DNA of 64,000 nucleotides from Labilithrix sp. GTDB lineage: Bacteria > Myxococcota_A > Polyangia > Polyangiales > Polyangiaceae. The position numbers and the translations under genes are program-made. A model generated the notes under the pieces. The model was not told where the DNA came from. It was given only the letters and a program-made list of their open reading frames with translations, and did no database searches. The DNA lies in NCBI GenBank assembly GCA_019637225.1, contig JAHBWC010000029.1:1-64000 (forward strand). Direction: 5' to 3'. Shown piece after piece: positions 49,762 to 58,789 of the stretch. Position 1 is the first letter of the stretch. The number at the start of each line of letters is the position of its first letter.

Positions 49762-49970
49762 GGCGGCGCCGGGGTCGGAGAGCCCTCGCGCCCGCGTCGC
49801 CCCTGCCGCTCGCGAGGTCATTTCCGCGCGTGTCACGCGCCACTGGGGGTGTTTCGGGTTGCGGAGGTTATTTCGGGCGCGTGCCCGCGCGCGGGTGGGT
49901 GATTCCCACCGGCGAGGAAGATCCTGGGCTCCTTGTGCGGGCGCGAGGGCTCTCCGACCCCGACACCGCC
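49762..49970. repeat. long inverted repeat, 26 bp perfect, 34 bp with two mismatches
   Basis: The left arm 49770-49795 and right arm 49937-49962 are exact reverse complements over 26 bp. Pairing extends outward to 49762 and 49970 with only two mismatches (49767/49965 and 49769/49963). The arms enclose 141 bp containing GCGCGTG-T-CACGCGC at 49826-49840 and GGTGGG-TGATT-CCCACC at 49894-49910. It could be a short non-autonomous element, a large folded RNA or a protein-binding array. No obvious target-site duplication is seen. Confidence 0.85.
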
Positions 49971-50061
49971 TCGACAGGATGAGTCGCGCGGGGGTCGTCC
50001 GACACGGAAGACTCGTGCGGTGGGATCGGGGGCGGCGCTCCTCGCTCGCGCGGCTCGCATG

Positions 50062-50067
50062 TACGAT
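50062..50067 (+). promoter_or_regulatory. -10-like hexamer TACGAT 6 nt before ATG
   Basis: TACGAT ends 6 nt before the ATG at 50074; GGGTGG lies between as a weak Shine-Dalgarno alternative. Confidence 0.35.
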
Positions 50068-50073
50068 GGGTGG

Positions 50074-50904
50074 ATGCGCGGCCGGGCGATCGCGGGAGGC
50101 TTTCTCCTGGGCCTCGTCGCCCTGCTCGCGGCGGGGTGCGCGAGCGGCGCGCGCGCGTCGCGACCCGAGGAAGACCCGAGCTCGCTGGTCATCCCGCCGC
50201 TGGGCGGTGACGCGGCCACGCCCGCGGCGCCTCCGACGGAGCCGCCGCGGGTTCGGACGGCGCTGACGATCCGAGCGCGCGACCCGCGCATGGCCACGCG
50301 GCAGCCGCGCTCGCGAGCGCTCTTGATGACGGAGGTGAAGGGACTCGAGAGCCTGCTGGCCGCGGCGGCGCCCTCGTCGCCCGACCTGCCCGCGATCCGA
50401 CGGCGCCTCGCCGAGTCCTACAACGAGCTCGCGTACACCTCGAGCGGCCCCGACGCCGAGCGCGCCCGCGACAGGGTCCTCGAGCACTACGTCGCGATCG
50501 CGGCGGAGCACCCGAGCTACCCGGCGATGGACGAGATCGTCTACTACCAGGGCCTCGCATACGAGCTGAACGGCGACATCACGCAAGCGCGGAAGAGCTA
50601 CCTCAGGCTCATCACCGAGCACCCGCGCTCGAAGCTGGTCCCGCTCGCCTACTTCGCGTTCGGCGAGCTGTTCTTCGCCGAGGCCGCGAGCGATCCGACG
50701 AAGAACGACCTCGCTCTGCAGGCGTTCAACCAGGTCACCAGGGTGGCGGTCGCCGACGAGCCGATCCGCGCCGAAGCGCTCCTCCGCACGGGCGAGACGC
50801 TCCTTCGCATGGGCCGGGACGCCGAAGCCGGTCGGACCTTCGAAGCGCTCCGAGGCGGCTTCCCGGAGAGCGACGCGACCGCGAAGATCCCCGACGGCTA
50901 CTGA
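50074..50904 (+). CDS. TPR-like outer-membrane lipoprotein
   Basis: A 276-residue lipoprotein: signal ending LVALLAAGC (lipid Cys 22), a ~60-residue Pro/Ala/Arg spacer, then helical repeats of about 34-40 residues: RALLMTEVKGLESLLAAA, YNELAYTSSGPDAERARDRVLEHYVAIAAEHP, YYQGLAYELNGDITQARKSYLRLITEHP, YFAFGELFFAEAASDPTKNDLALQAFNQV and AEALLRTGETLLRMGRDAEAGRTFEAL. The YxxGLAYELNGDxxQA pattern is TPR, as in CpoB/YbgF-type proteins that organise envelope complexes. The first ATG after the TACGAT hexamer is used; the earlier in-frame ATG at 50059 would overlap it. Confidence 0.8.
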   Translation: MRGRAIAGGFLLGLVALLAAGCASGARASRPEEDPSSLVIPPLGGDAATPAAPPTEPPRVRTALTIRARDPRMATRQPRSRALLMTEVKGLESLLAAAAPSSPDLPAIRRRLAESYNELAYTSSGPDAERARDRVLEHYVAIAAEHPSYPAMDEIVYYQGLAYELNGDITQARKSYLRLITEHPRSKLVPLAYFAFGELFFAEAASDPTKNDLALQAFNQVTRVAVADEPIRAEALLRTGETLLRMGRDAEAGRTFEALRGGFPESDATAKIPDGY

Positions 50905-50940
50905 GCGTGCCGCGCGCCGTCCGCGGAGGCGCTCCCACGC

Positions 50941-50966
50941 CGAGCGGCGCCGCTCGCCCGCGGGCG
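50941..50966. terminator. possible bidirectional hairpin terminator
   Basis: Two palindromes sit in the 64-bp convergent gap after the TPR gene and before the purF stop: CGAGCGGCGCCGCTCG (50941-50956) and CGCCCGCGGGCG (50955-50966). Without T tracts they are only weak terminator candidates. Confidence 0.3.
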
Positions 50967-50968
50967 CG

Positions 50969-52480
50969 TCAGACGCCGACGAGTCGCATCTGACGGCGGG
51001 TCGAGGGCGAGAACGGGATCGCGTACTGACCGCTGAAGCAGGCGTGGCAGAAGTGGTCCGGCGGGACGCTCGGCGCCTTGTCGCCGCCGGCGTTGCTCAC
51101 CGCGGCGATCATGCCCTCGAGCGAGAGGTAACCGAGGGAGTCGGCGGTGACGTAGCGCGCGATCTCCTCGATCGAGTGGCTCGAGGCGATGAGCTCGCGC
51201 CGCGTCGGGGTGTCGATCCCGTAGTAGCAAGGCCACTGCGTCGGCGGGCTCGAGATGCGGAGGTGCACCTCGCGCGCGCCGGCGTCGCGGACCATCTTGA
51301 TGATCTTGCGCGAGGTCGTGCCGCGCACGATCGAGTCGTCGACCACGACGACGCGCTTGCCGCGGATGATCGACTCGACCGGGTTCAGCTTCAGGCGCAC
51401 GCCGAAGTGGCGGATCGACTGCTGCGGCTCGATGAACGTGCGCCCGACGTAGTGCGAGCGGATGAGCCCCATCTCGAAGGGGATCCCGCGCTCGGTCGCG
51501 TAGCCGATCGCCGAGGGGACGCCGGAGTCCGGGACCGGGATGACGACGTCCGCGTCGATCGGGCTCTCGCGCGAGAGCGTTCTGCCGAGCTCCTTGCGGA
51601 CCTCGTACACGCTCCGACCCGCGAGGTGCGAGTCGGGCCGCGCGAAGTAGACGTACTCGAAGACGCACGACTGCGGCGTCTCGTTCGCCGGCAAGCGCAT
51701 GCTGCGGACGCCGCTCGCGTCGATGACGAGCATCTCGCCCGGCTCGACGTCACGCACGTACTCCGCGCCGATGAGGTCGAACGAGATCGGCTCGCTCGCG
51801 ACGACGTGCGCGTCCTTGCGCGACGGGAGGATGCCGAGGCAGAGCGGGCGGATCCCGCGCGGGTCGCGCGCGGCGACGATCGTGTCGTCGGCGAGGAAGA
51901 GGAGCGAATAGGCGCCCTGCACCCGCGAGAGCGCGTCGACGACGCGGTCCTCGAAAGCGACCTCCTTGCTCCGCGCGACGAGGTGGACGAGCACCTCGGT
52001 GTCGGACGTCGAGGAGAAGATGGAGCCGTGCGACTCGAGCTCGGCCCGCACCTCATCGGCGTTGGTGAGGTTGCCGTTGTGGCAGACCGCGAGCGAGCCC
52101 TTCGCGTAGTCGACCGCGAACGGCTGAGCGTTCCGGAGGTGCGAGCCGCCGGCGGTCGAGTACCGGACGTGCCCGATGGCGCTCCGACCGGGGAGCTTCT
52201 GCAGCTGCTCGGCGCTGAACGCGTCCTGGACGAGGCCCATCGCGCGGTGCGCGTAGAGCTGCTCGCCGTCGCTCGTGACGATGCCGGCCGACTCCTGACC
52301 GCGGTGCTGCAGCGCGTGAAGGCCGAGGTAGGCGATGTTGGCGGCCTCGCTGTGGCCGTAGACCGCGAAGACTCCGCACTGGTCGCGGAAGTGGTCGTCC
52401 TCGTCGAGCCCGACGCTCCCCGGCTTGCGCGTTCCCGCGAGGACGGCCGGATCGAGCACGGTGAGGCGCCTATGCGTCAT
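50969..52480 (-). CDS. purF: amidophosphoribosyltransferase
   Basis: A 503-residue class II (Ntn) glutamine amidotransferase making phosphoribosylamine from PRPP and glutamine, the first step of purine synthesis. An N-terminal stretch of 34 residues precedes the nucleophile Cys35 ([11 protein letters not shown]) and should be removed as a propeptide. [15 protein letters not shown] and [19 protein letters not shown] follow. The PRPP-binding loop is [19 protein letters not shown], and a C-terminal [13 protein letters not shown] and [10 protein letters not shown] are present; the Cys residues resemble those that bind an Fe-S cluster in Bacillus-type PurF. The start follows TACGTT by 9 nt. Confidence 0.97.
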   Translation of the reverse strand: MTHRRLTVLDPAVLAGTRKPGSVGLDEDDHFRDQCGVFAVYGHSEAANIAYLGLHALQHRGQESAGIVTSDGEQLYAHRAMGLVQDAFSAEQLQKLPGRSAIGHVRYSTAGGSHLRNAQPFAVDYAKGSLAVCHNGNLTNADEVRAELESHGSIFSSTSDTEVLVHLVARSKEVAFEDRVVDALSRVQGAYSLLFLADDTIVAARDPRGIRPLCLGILPSRKDAHVVASEPISFDLIGAEYVRDVEPGEMLVIDASGVRSMRLPANETPQSCVFEYVYFARPDSHLAGRSVYEVRKELGRTLSRESPIDADVVIPVPDSGVPSAIGYATERGIPFEMGLIRSHYVGRTFIEPQQSIRHFGVRLKLNPVESIIRGKRVVVVDDSIVRGTTSRKIIKMVRDAGAREVHLRISSPPTQWPCYYGIDTPTRRELIASSHSIEEIARYVTADSLGYLSLEGMIAAVSNAGGDKAPSVPPDHFCHACFSGQYAIPFSPSTRRQMRLVGV

Positions 52481-52489
52481 GAGGGCCGG

Positions 52490-52495
52490 AACGTA
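52490..52495 (-). promoter_or_regulatory. -10-like hexamer TACGTT 9 nt before purF ATG
   Basis: TACGTT ends 9 nt before the purF ATG; no Shine-Dalgarno is visible. I saw no purine-riboswitch or PurR-type site in the 129-bp divergent gap. Confidence 0.35.
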
Positions 52496-52597
52496 GTCGG
52501 GCCCGGGTCGGGGCGCCAGAGCCACCGTGCACGAAGTCCGCGCGCCCGAGGCGGGGGAGCGCGCGCGCCGAGCCTCGACAGCCCGCCGCGGCAGCGT

Positions 52598-52603
52598 TAG
52601 AGA
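52598..52603 (+). promoter_or_regulatory. -10-like hexamer TAGAGA 6 nt before ATG
   Basis: TAGAGA ends 6 nt before the ATG at 52610, again without a ribosome-binding sequence. Confidence 0.35.
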
Positions 52604-52609
52604 GCGCCC

Positions 52610-52930
52610 ATGCTGTTCGGCCTGTTTGGGAAGATGACCGCGGTCGAAGGCCAGCGCGACGCGCTCGCGGCGAACCTCCTTCGCGCGGCGGACCTGATGA
52701 AGGCCGTGCCGGGCTGCCTGCTTTACGTGGTCAGCACGTCCGAGACCGATCCTCTGGCGGTCTGGGTGACCGAGATCTGGCGTGACGCGACCGCCCACGG
52801 CGCGTCCCTCTCGATGCCGGGCGTGCGCGACCTCATCAACGCCACGATGCCTCTGCTCGCGGGAGCGCCGGAGGGCACGCGCTTCACGCCGGTCGGCGGC
52901 AAGGGCCTCGACGCGCTGGGCGCAGAGTAA
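52610..52930 (+). CDS. antibiotic biosynthesis monooxygenase-like (ABM) protein
   Basis: A 106-residue protein with the dimeric alpha/beta-barrel ABM pattern: [42 protein letters not shown], then [38 protein letters not shown]. The family covers quinol and other monooxygenases plus many proteins of unknown role. It has no export signal. It stands divergent from purF and ends 9 nt from the next minus-strand gene. Confidence 0.85.
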   Translation: MLFGLFGKMTAVEGQRDALAANLLRAADLMKAVPGCLLYVVSTSETDPLAVWVTEIWRDATAHGASLSMPGVRDLINATMPLLAGAPEGTRFTPVGGKGLDALGAE

Positions 52931-52939
52931 GCTCGACCG

Positions 52940-53644
52940 TCAGAGCTTCGGGTACGTCGCCGTGATGGCCACGCGGTAGCGCGCGTGCTCGTGCTTCATC
53001 GACTCGTACGGAAGGCTCCCGAGCTTGCTCTTCACGGCGCGCTCGCACGCGCCCGCGATCTTCGAGCTCCGGAGGGTGCGCCCCTCCTTCGGCGTCGACA
53101 CGCCCGCGCTCTTCTTCTTGAAGTTCGCGTCCACGACGAAAATGATGCTGCCCCCGCCCGCGTCCCGCGGCACGCACGAGACCGAGTCCTCGATGGCCTT
53201 GGCGAAGGCCTTCTCGAGCTCGACGACGTGATCGCACTGCTCGGGCGGCGTCTTCTTCGGGCCGGGGTCGTGGCACGAGAGGATCTTCGGCTCGCCGACG
53301 ACGAGCTTGTCCTCGACGCCGGGCGTCGGCGCGGCGGTGACGGCGGGCAGCGCCCCCGCGTCGGTCGCGCCGGTGCTCACCGCGATCGACTCGGCACGCG
53401 GGCGGCGCCACAAATAGAGCGGGATCGCGACGAGCACGAGCCCGAGGATCAACGCGACGATCATCTGAAGCCGCGCGGGCCGGTCGATCTGCGCGTCGAG
53501 CGCCTCGAAGCTCGCGCGCGACGACTTCGGCTCGCTAGGCGGCACCGACGCGCGCGACGAGGTCGGCCCGTGCCCGAGGTCCCCCGACGAAGCGCCGCGC
53601 TCGAACCCCGGACGGCTCTGGTTCGGCGAGGGGGGATCGGCCAC
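52940..53644 (-). CDS. single-pass membrane protein of unknown function
   Basis: The 234-residue protein has a Ser/Pro-rich cytoplasmic N-terminus (~85 residues), one transmembrane helix (LQMIVALILGLVLVAIPLYLWRR), and a ~130-residue periplasmic domain. This domain has Cys residues at ILSCHDPGPKK, PEQCDHVVELE, VSCVPRDAG and AGACERAVKSK, and an alpha/beta stretch GGGSIIFVVDANFKKKSAGV and RYRVAITATYPKL. No known family is recognised. The GTG start at 53644 has GGAG about 9 nt upstream; the gap to the upstream kinase stop is 50 nt, so they probably form an operon. Confidence 0.65.
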   Translation of the reverse strand: MADPPSPNQSRPGFERGASSGDLGHGPTSSRASVPPSEPKSSRASFEALDAQIDRPARLQMIVALILGLVLVAIPLYLWRRPRAESIAVSTGATDAGALPAVTAAPTPGVEDKLVVGEPKILSCHDPGPKKTPPEQCDHVVELEKAFAKAIEDSVSCVPRDAGGGSIIFVVDANFKKKSAGVSTPKEGRTLRSSKIAGACERAVKSKLGSLPYESMKHEHARYRVAITATYPKL

Positions 53645-53694
53645 GTGCGACTGCTCCGCTTCGGCCCGACGCTTCGGACGCGGTCCTGGGTCCG

Positions 53695-55413
53695 CTACGC
53701 CGGATCGACGAGCGAGCGGACGTTCATGCCGGGCTCGTAGCGCGCGATCGACGCGACGAGGTCGAGCCCCTCGGGCAACATGCCCTGCACCTGGCCGACG
53801 ACCTGCTCGACGAGGTTGCGGGCCTCCTGCGGCCCGGGGCCCGTCATGCACACGGCGAAGCGGAGCGGCCCCGTACGCCCGGCCGTGACGGCGATGAGCG
53901 AGAGGAGGAGCATGTCGGTCAGCTCGATGACGCGCGTCGCCGCGCGGCGGAACGCGAGCATCTCGAGGATGGTCGGCCGGTCGGAGACGAGGCGGTTCGG
54001 CCCGCGGATCTCGTAGCGCGCGATGCTGAGCGGCTGCTCGATCCACTCGCTGTAGGCGGCCTCTTCGTCGAGGCCCTTCAGGAAGTTGTCGCGGAGCTGG
54101 AGCCCCGTGAGGCCGTCGCGGCGCGCGAGGTACTGGCGGGCGCGCTTGTGGTGCGGGCTCTCGCGGCCGAAGCTCACGAGCTTGAGGCGGAGCTCGCCGA
54201 GCTGGAACTCGCCGCCGTGCATCAGGTTGACGACCTTCTTGCGCTCGTACGTGTGCTCGACGTACGTGCCGTTCGTCGAGCCGAGGTCCTCGATCTGCCA
54301 CGAGCCGGCTTGCCACTTGGCGTTCGCGTGGTGACCGCTCACCGTGGCCTCGGGGACGACCATGTCGACGTCGCCGCGGCGGCCGATCGAGAGGGTCGGA
54401 CGGTCGAGGGCGATGAGCTCGCCGACGAACTCGGGGGCGTTCGTCGCGAACGTCGCGAGGAGCGCCTGCGCGCCGGGCGTGAACGCCGACTGCGCGTTCC
54501 GCCCCGGCGGCGGTCCGGGGTCGAGGCGCTCGCGCGCGACCTGCACCGGGTTCGTCGTGAGCTGGACCGGGTTGAAGAAGCGGAGGTGACGCGCGGGCAG
54601 ACGCTGGAGGGCGTCGTCCGAGAGGCAGCGGAAGATCTGCTTGATCTCGTCGACGCTGAGCCCGGCAGGCACGTCGAACATGATCTGCTGGCGCATCGGC
54701 TTCGCGCGCGGCTTGTAGCCGGGCTCGGGGACGCGGCAGGTCCACATCTCCCAGAGCGTCAGGCCGAGCGCGTAGAGATCGTCTTCGATCGAAGCGCCAC
54801 CCGAGCGAATGCGCTCGGGCGCCATGTAGTTCGGGGTGCCGCCGTCGGGCGGCGCGCCGGGGCGCCGGGCCGAGAGGCGCGCGCGCTCCTTGGCGAAGCC
54901 GAAGTCGAGGACGATCGCCTTGCCGATCGATCCGTCGGGGTTCGACGTGACCATGACGTTGCCCGGCTTGAGATCGCCGTGCACGAGGCCGGTCGCGTGG
55001 ATCGCCGCGACGCCCTGGCAGATGTCCGACGCGATGCGCCGGAACTCATCGGAGGTGTAGCCGCCCTGGGCCTTCTTCCGACGGATGTGGGTGTGGAGCG
55101 TCTGCCCGGTGATGTGCTCCATCACGAGGATCGGGCCGTAGGCCGACGGCGACAGATCGTGCACGCGGCAGACGTTCGGGTTCGAAACCGAGCGCGCGAG
55201 GATCAGCTCCTGGCGGAGCGCCTCGTCGTCGCCGGGCATGCGCGCCTCCTCGCGGACGATCTTCAGCGCGACCGGCTGCTGCGTCGCGCGATCGTAGGCG
55301 AGGAACACCTCCCCCATTCCCCCCTTCCCGAGGCTCTGGCGAATCTCGTAGCGGTCATTGATGACCGTCCCATGCGAGATCGGGGGCGGCGTGCTGCGCT
55401 GCGTCTCGGTCAT
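53695..55413 (-). CDS. Ser/Thr protein kinase with FHA and degenerate GGDEF-like domains
   Basis: A 572-residue protein in three parts. Kinase (~15-285): LGKGGMGEVFLA loop, VALKIV, GLVHGDLKPGNVM (HGD where most kinases have HRD), LDFGFAKE and GTPNYMAPE. FHA (~345-415): LSIGRRGDVDMVVPEATVSGHHANAKW and LGSTNGTYVEHTY. C-terminal ~430-560: RRDGLTGLQLRDNFLKGLDEE, PLSIARYEIRG and later helices, recalling a GGDEF fold with D-x-L-T-G-L but no GGDEF signature. It likely phosphorylates FHA-binding partners and no longer makes c-di-GMP. The start at ATG 55413 is preferred over an in-frame one 63 nt earlier. Confidence 0.9.
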   Translation of the reverse strand: MTETQRSTPPPISHGTVINDRYEIRQSLGKGGMGEVFLAYDRATQQPVALKIVREEARMPGDDEALRQELILARSVSNPNVCRVHDLSPSAYGPILVMEHITGQTLHTHIRRKKAQGGYTSDEFRRIASDICQGVAAIHATGLVHGDLKPGNVMVTSNPDGSIGKAIVLDFGFAKERARLSARRPGAPPDGGTPNYMAPERIRSGGASIEDDLYALGLTLWEMWTCRVPEPGYKPRAKPMRQQIMFDVPAGLSVDEIKQIFRCLSDDALQRLPARHLRFFNPVQLTTNPVQVARERLDPGPPPGRNAQSAFTPGAQALLATFATNAPEFVGELIALDRPTLSIGRRGDVDMVVPEATVSGHHANAKWQAGSWQIEDLGSTNGTYVEHTYERKKVVNLMHGGEFQLGELRLKLVSFGRESPHHKRARQYLARRDGLTGLQLRDNFLKGLDEEAAYSEWIEQPLSIARYEIRGPNRLVSDRPTILEMLAFRRAATRVIELTDMLLLSLIAVTAGRTGPLRFAVCMTGPGPQEARNLVEQVVGQVQGMLPEGLDLVASIARYEPGMNVRSLVDPA

Positions 55414-55581
55414 TAGCTTCAGCGGCTTAAACGGAGCCCGACGCGCTCGCGTCGGAGACCGCACGTAAGGTCTCAACCAAGGGTGTCACGATTCTTCCGC
55501 GCTGCGCAACCCTAGAAAGGCCGGCGCGTTTTTCCTACGTTTGAGGGGTCCCCGCGGCTTCGCGGGGCGGAGGAGGGACCC
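55414..55581. promoter_or_regulatory. divergent region with two hairpins
   Basis: The 168-bp gap between the kinase (minus) and the small plus-strand gene holds a perfect CCGACGCG-CT-CGCGTCGG dyad at 55438-55455 and CCCCGCG-GCTT-CGCGGGG at 55550-55567. The second lies just before the ribosome site GGAGGAGGG of the plus gene and could control its translation. Confidence 0.45.
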
Positions 55582-55947
55582 GTGCCGGGGAAGGATCCGG
55601 AAGGGGCAGACGGAGGAGCGCGGAGGCGGTCGGGGTCGGCGTCCTGGCCGCGGGTCCTCTCGGGTCTGACGGCGCTCGCACGCCAGGTCGGGGTCGAGGT
55701 CCGGATCGAGCCGTTCGCGCTGGCGATGGCCGGAAAGGGGGGCCTCTGTCGCATCGAGGGTCGCCGTGTGATCCTCGTGGACGAGAAGCTCGGCGTGGTG
55801 GAGCAGATCGCCATCGTCGGCGAGGCGCTCGGCCGGGTGCTCCCGAAGAGCACGCCGGTGCCGCCCGACCTCGTCCCCTACCTCCGCACCGGACGCCGCC
55901 GGGTCGCCCGGCTGCTCCGCCTCCGTCCCCTCGCCCGCGGCCGCTGA
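55582..55947 (+). CDS. small protein of unknown function (121 aa)
   Basis: A 121-residue cytoplasmic protein with a Gly/Arg-rich N-terminus, then a single conserved-looking region: LTALARQVGVEVRIEPFALAMAGKGGLCRIEGRRVILVDEKLGVVEQIAIVGEALG, and a basic tail. No catalytic motif is seen. The GTG start has a strong Shine-Dalgarno (GGAGGAGGG, ~5-8 nt away), preceded by a hairpin. It ends convergently 34 nt from alaS. The alpha/beta core and codon use suggest a real protein. Confidence 0.65.
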   Translation: MPGKDPEGADGGARRRSGSASWPRVLSGLTALARQVGVEVRIEPFALAMAGKGGLCRIEGRRVILVDEKLGVVEQIAIVGEALGRVLPKSTPVPPDLVPYLRTGRRRVARLLRLRPLARGR

Positions 55948-55981
55948 GCCGACGTCCGGGCGCGGGGCGGCGCCGCGTCGC

Positions 55982-58780
55982 TCAGTGCTGCGTGGCGGGA
56001 GCCGGGCCGGAGGTCGCGGGCGTGTCGGCCGGCGCGAGGAGCAGGTAGAGCTTCTCGAGCGCCTCGTCGATCTTGCCGACCTCCGTGCCGCCGGCCTGCG
56101 CCATGTCCGGACGCCCACCGCCGGAGCCGCCGAGCAGCGCGGCGACCGGACGGATGAGGTCGCCCGCCTTGAAGCGATCGGTGAGCGACTTCGACACCGT
56201 GAGGACGAGCATGGCCTTCGGGCCGGCGACCGAGCCGACGAGGACGACCGAGTCGCCGAGCTTGTCGCGCAGCTTCTCCGCGAGCTCGCGCAGCATGCCG
56301 ACGTCCGCGACGTCGACCTTGAGCGCGAGGGCCTTGCCGAACGGGAGCGCGCGCGCCGACGCCGCCCACGCGTCGATGCCGCCGCCGGCCGGAGCGCCCG
56401 GCGCCCCGCCACCGCCCATCGCGAGCTTCCGCTTCGTGTCGGCGAGCTCCTTGTCGAGCCGCTTCGAGTCGTCGACGAGCTTCTCGAGGCGCTCGGCGAG
56501 CTCGGCGGGCGCGGCCTTCACGAGGCGCGCGGCCGTCTTCACCGTGCCCTCGATCTGGCGCACGTAGGCGAGCGCGTTCATGCCGGTGGCCGCCTCGACG
56601 CGCCGGACGCCCGCCGCGACGCCGCCGTCCGAGAGGATCTTGAACATCCCGATCTCGCCGAGCGCGCGCGCGTGCGTGCCGCCGCAGAGCTCGACGGAGT
56701 CCTTCGTCATCGTGAGCACGCGGACGACGTCGCCGTATTTCTCCTCGAAGATCGCCATCGCGCCGCGCTTCTTCGCCTCGGCCTGCGGGAGGACCTCGGT
56801 CGTCACCGGCGCGTCCGAGAGGATCTTCTCGTTCACGAGGTCTTCGATCTGGCGGATCTCCTCCGGCGTGAGCGGCCTGCCCGACGAGTAGTCGAAGCGG
56901 AGCCGATCGGGACCGACGAGCGAGCCCTTCTGCTGGGCGCTCTCGCCGACGACCTTGCGGAGCGCCCAGTGGAGGAGGTGCGTCGCCGAGTGATTGCGCC
57001 GCGTCGCGGTGCGGAGCGCGTGGTCGACCTCGAGATCGACGACGTCGCCCTCGGAGATCGCGCCCTCGACGACCTCGCCGACGTGGACGACGAGACCGGC
57101 GAGCGGCTTCTGCGCGTCGTCGATCCTCACGCGGCCGCCGCTCTTCGTGCGGATCTCGCCGCGATCGCCGACCTGGCCGCCGGCCTCGCCGTAGAAGGGC
57201 GTCGCGTCGGTGACGATCGCGACCTTGTCGCCCTGCTCGGCGCGCTTCGTCGCGGTGTCGAGCCGCTCCTTGCCGTGCGCCAAGAAGAGGACCTTGCCCT
57301 GCCCCTCCTCCTTCTCGTAGCCGGTGAAGGTCACCGCCGCGCGGTCGTCGCCGCCGTGCGCGTCGCGCAGCGCTTGCTGCGCGTGCCGCCAGACGTCGCC
57401 GACGGCCTCGTCGCCGAGCTTCGAGCCCTCGCTGAGCTTCTTGTGCTTCTCGAGCTCGTCCTTGTACGCGGCGTAGTCGATGTGCACGTCGCGTTCGCGC
57501 GCGATGACGTCGGTGAGGTCGTTCGGGAAGCCGTAGGTCGCCTCGAGGTCGAAGACGAGCTTGCCGCCGAGCGTGCTCTCGCCTGCGGCCTTCAGCTTTC
57601 CGACCTCCTCGTCGAGGATCTTGAGGCCGCGATCGATCGTCTCGCGGAAGCGCACCTCTTCCTGGTGGGCGAGGTCGGCGATGAGCGCCTTGCGCTCGCG
57701 GAGCTCCGGGTACTGGTCGCCCATGAGGTTCACGACCTCGAGCGCGACCTCGTGGAGGAACGGCTTCGCGATGCCGAGGCGATGACCGTGACGGATCGCG
57801 CGGCGCATCACGCGACGGAGCACGTACGGGCGGCCGGCGCGGTCCGGCGAGACGCCCTCGGCGATCAAGAACGCCGTCAAGCGCGCGTGGTCGGCGATGA
57901 CGCGCATCGAGACGTCGTCGTCGGCCTGCGTCGCGCCGTAGGGCTTCTGCGCGATCTCGGCGGCCCTCTCGACGAGCGCGCGCAAGAGATCGGTCTCGTA
58001 GTTGCTCGTCTTGCCCTGGAGCACGCTCGCGACGCGCTCGAGCCCGGCGCCGGTGTCGACGCACGGCTTCGGCAGCGGCGCGAGCGTGTAGCCGGCGGCG
58101 TCCGAGCCGGAGCGATCGAACTGCATGAAGACGAGGTTCCAGATCTCCATCCAGCCCCGGCCGTCGGGCGTGGGCTCCTGGCCGAAGCTCGCGAGGTCGA
58201 CCTCGCCGTCGCCGGTGAAGAAGTGCAGCTCGGTGCACGGACCGCACGGGCCGGTCTCGCCCATCTGCCAGAAGTTGTCGCCCGGAATGTTCGGGATCCC
58301 GAGGATGCGCTCGTCGCCGAAGCCGGTCACCTTGCGCCAGAGCGCGCGCGCCTCGTCGTCGGCCGGGACGCCCTCGGCGCCGCCGAAGACCGTGACGACG
58401 AGCTTGTCCTTCGGGATCTCCCAGACGCCCGTGATGAGCTCCCACGCCCAGGCGATGGCGTCCTCCTTGAAGTAGTCGCCGAAGGAGAAGTTGCCGAGCA
58501 TCTCGAAGAACGTGTGGTGGCGCGCGGTGACGCCGACGTTCTCGAGGTCGTTGTGCTTGCCGGAGATGCGGATGCACTTCTGGCTCGAGGTCGCGCGCGT
58601 GAACGGCCGGCGGTCCTTGCCGGTGAAGACGTCCTTGAACGGGGCCATGCCCGCGTTCACGAACATCAAGGTGGGATCGTTCTGTGGGATGAGCGGCGCC
58701 GAGGGGCAGACCTCGTGGCCCTTGCCCTTGAAGAAGTCGAGGAACGACGCACGCACTTCCGAAGCGGTCTTCGAGCTCAT
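55982..58780 (-). CDS. alaS: alanyl-tRNA synthetase
   Basis: A 932-residue class II synthetase charging tRNA-Ala. Catalytic core: MFVNAGMAPFKDVFTG, RISGKHNDLENVG, HHTFFEMLGNFSFGDYFKEDAI, WNLVFMQFDR and CVDTGAGLERVASVLQG. Editing domain: NHSATHLLHWALRKVVG (H-x-x-x-H) and ELCGGTHARALGEIGMFKI (C-x-x-x-H). C-terminal DHHA1 region: AVGG-like GGSGGGRPDMAQAGG. Length is slightly above the usual 870-880 residues, mainly by Ala/Gly-rich C-terminal additions. The start follows TAGCGT by 9 nt. Confidence 0.98.
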   Translation of the reverse strand: MSSKTASEVRASFLDFFKGKGHEVCPSAPLIPQNDPTLMFVNAGMAPFKDVFTGKDRRPFTRATSSQKCIRISGKHNDLENVGVTARHHTFFEMLGNFSFGDYFKEDAIAWAWELITGVWEIPKDKLVVTVFGGAEGVPADDEARALWRKVTGFGDERILGIPNIPGDNFWQMGETGPCGPCTELHFFTGDGEVDLASFGQEPTPDGRGWMEIWNLVFMQFDRSGSDAAGYTLAPLPKPCVDTGAGLERVASVLQGKTSNYETDLLRALVERAAEIAQKPYGATQADDDVSMRVIADHARLTAFLIAEGVSPDRAGRPYVLRRVMRRAIRHGHRLGIAKPFLHEVALEVVNLMGDQYPELRERKALIADLAHQEEVRFRETIDRGLKILDEEVGKLKAAGESTLGGKLVFDLEATYGFPNDLTDVIARERDVHIDYAAYKDELEKHKKLSEGSKLGDEAVGDVWRHAQQALRDAHGGDDRAAVTFTGYEKEEGQGKVLFLAHGKERLDTATKRAEQGDKVAIVTDATPFYGEAGGQVGDRGEIRTKSGGRVRIDDAQKPLAGLVVHVGEVVEGAISEGDVVDLEVDHALRTATRRNHSATHLLHWALRKVVGESAQQKGSLVGPDRLRFDYSSGRPLTPEEIRQIEDLVNEKILSDAPVTTEVLPQAEAKKRGAMAIFEEKYGDVVRVLTMTKDSVELCGGTHARALGEIGMFKILSDGGVAAGVRRVEAATGMNALAYVRQIEGTVKTAARLVKAAPAELAERLEKLVDDSKRLDKELADTKRKLAMGGGGAPGAPAGGGIDAWAASARALPFGKALALKVDVADVGMLRELAEKLRDKLGDSVVLVGSVAGPKAMLVLTVSKSLTDRFKAGDLIRPVAALLGGSGGGRPDMAQAGGTEVGKIDEALEKLYLLLAPADTPATSGPAPATQH

Positions 58781-58789
58781 GGCTGGGCC

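Larger units (their letters stand above)
49670..50073. other. 404-bp gene-free region with large inverted repeat
   Basis: No gene is supported. The region is dominated by a long inverted repeat (49762-49795 with 49937-49970) and shorter dyads inside it. The right end carries the -10-like TACGAT leading into the TPR lipoprotein gene. The short frames in it are not protein-like. Confidence 0.65.

Noticed and set aside
49933..50073. Short in-frame extension upstream of the TPR lipoprotein
   Set aside because: It overlaps the inverted repeat and would bury the signal peptide; the ATG at 50074 places a proper lipoprotein signal at the N-terminus.
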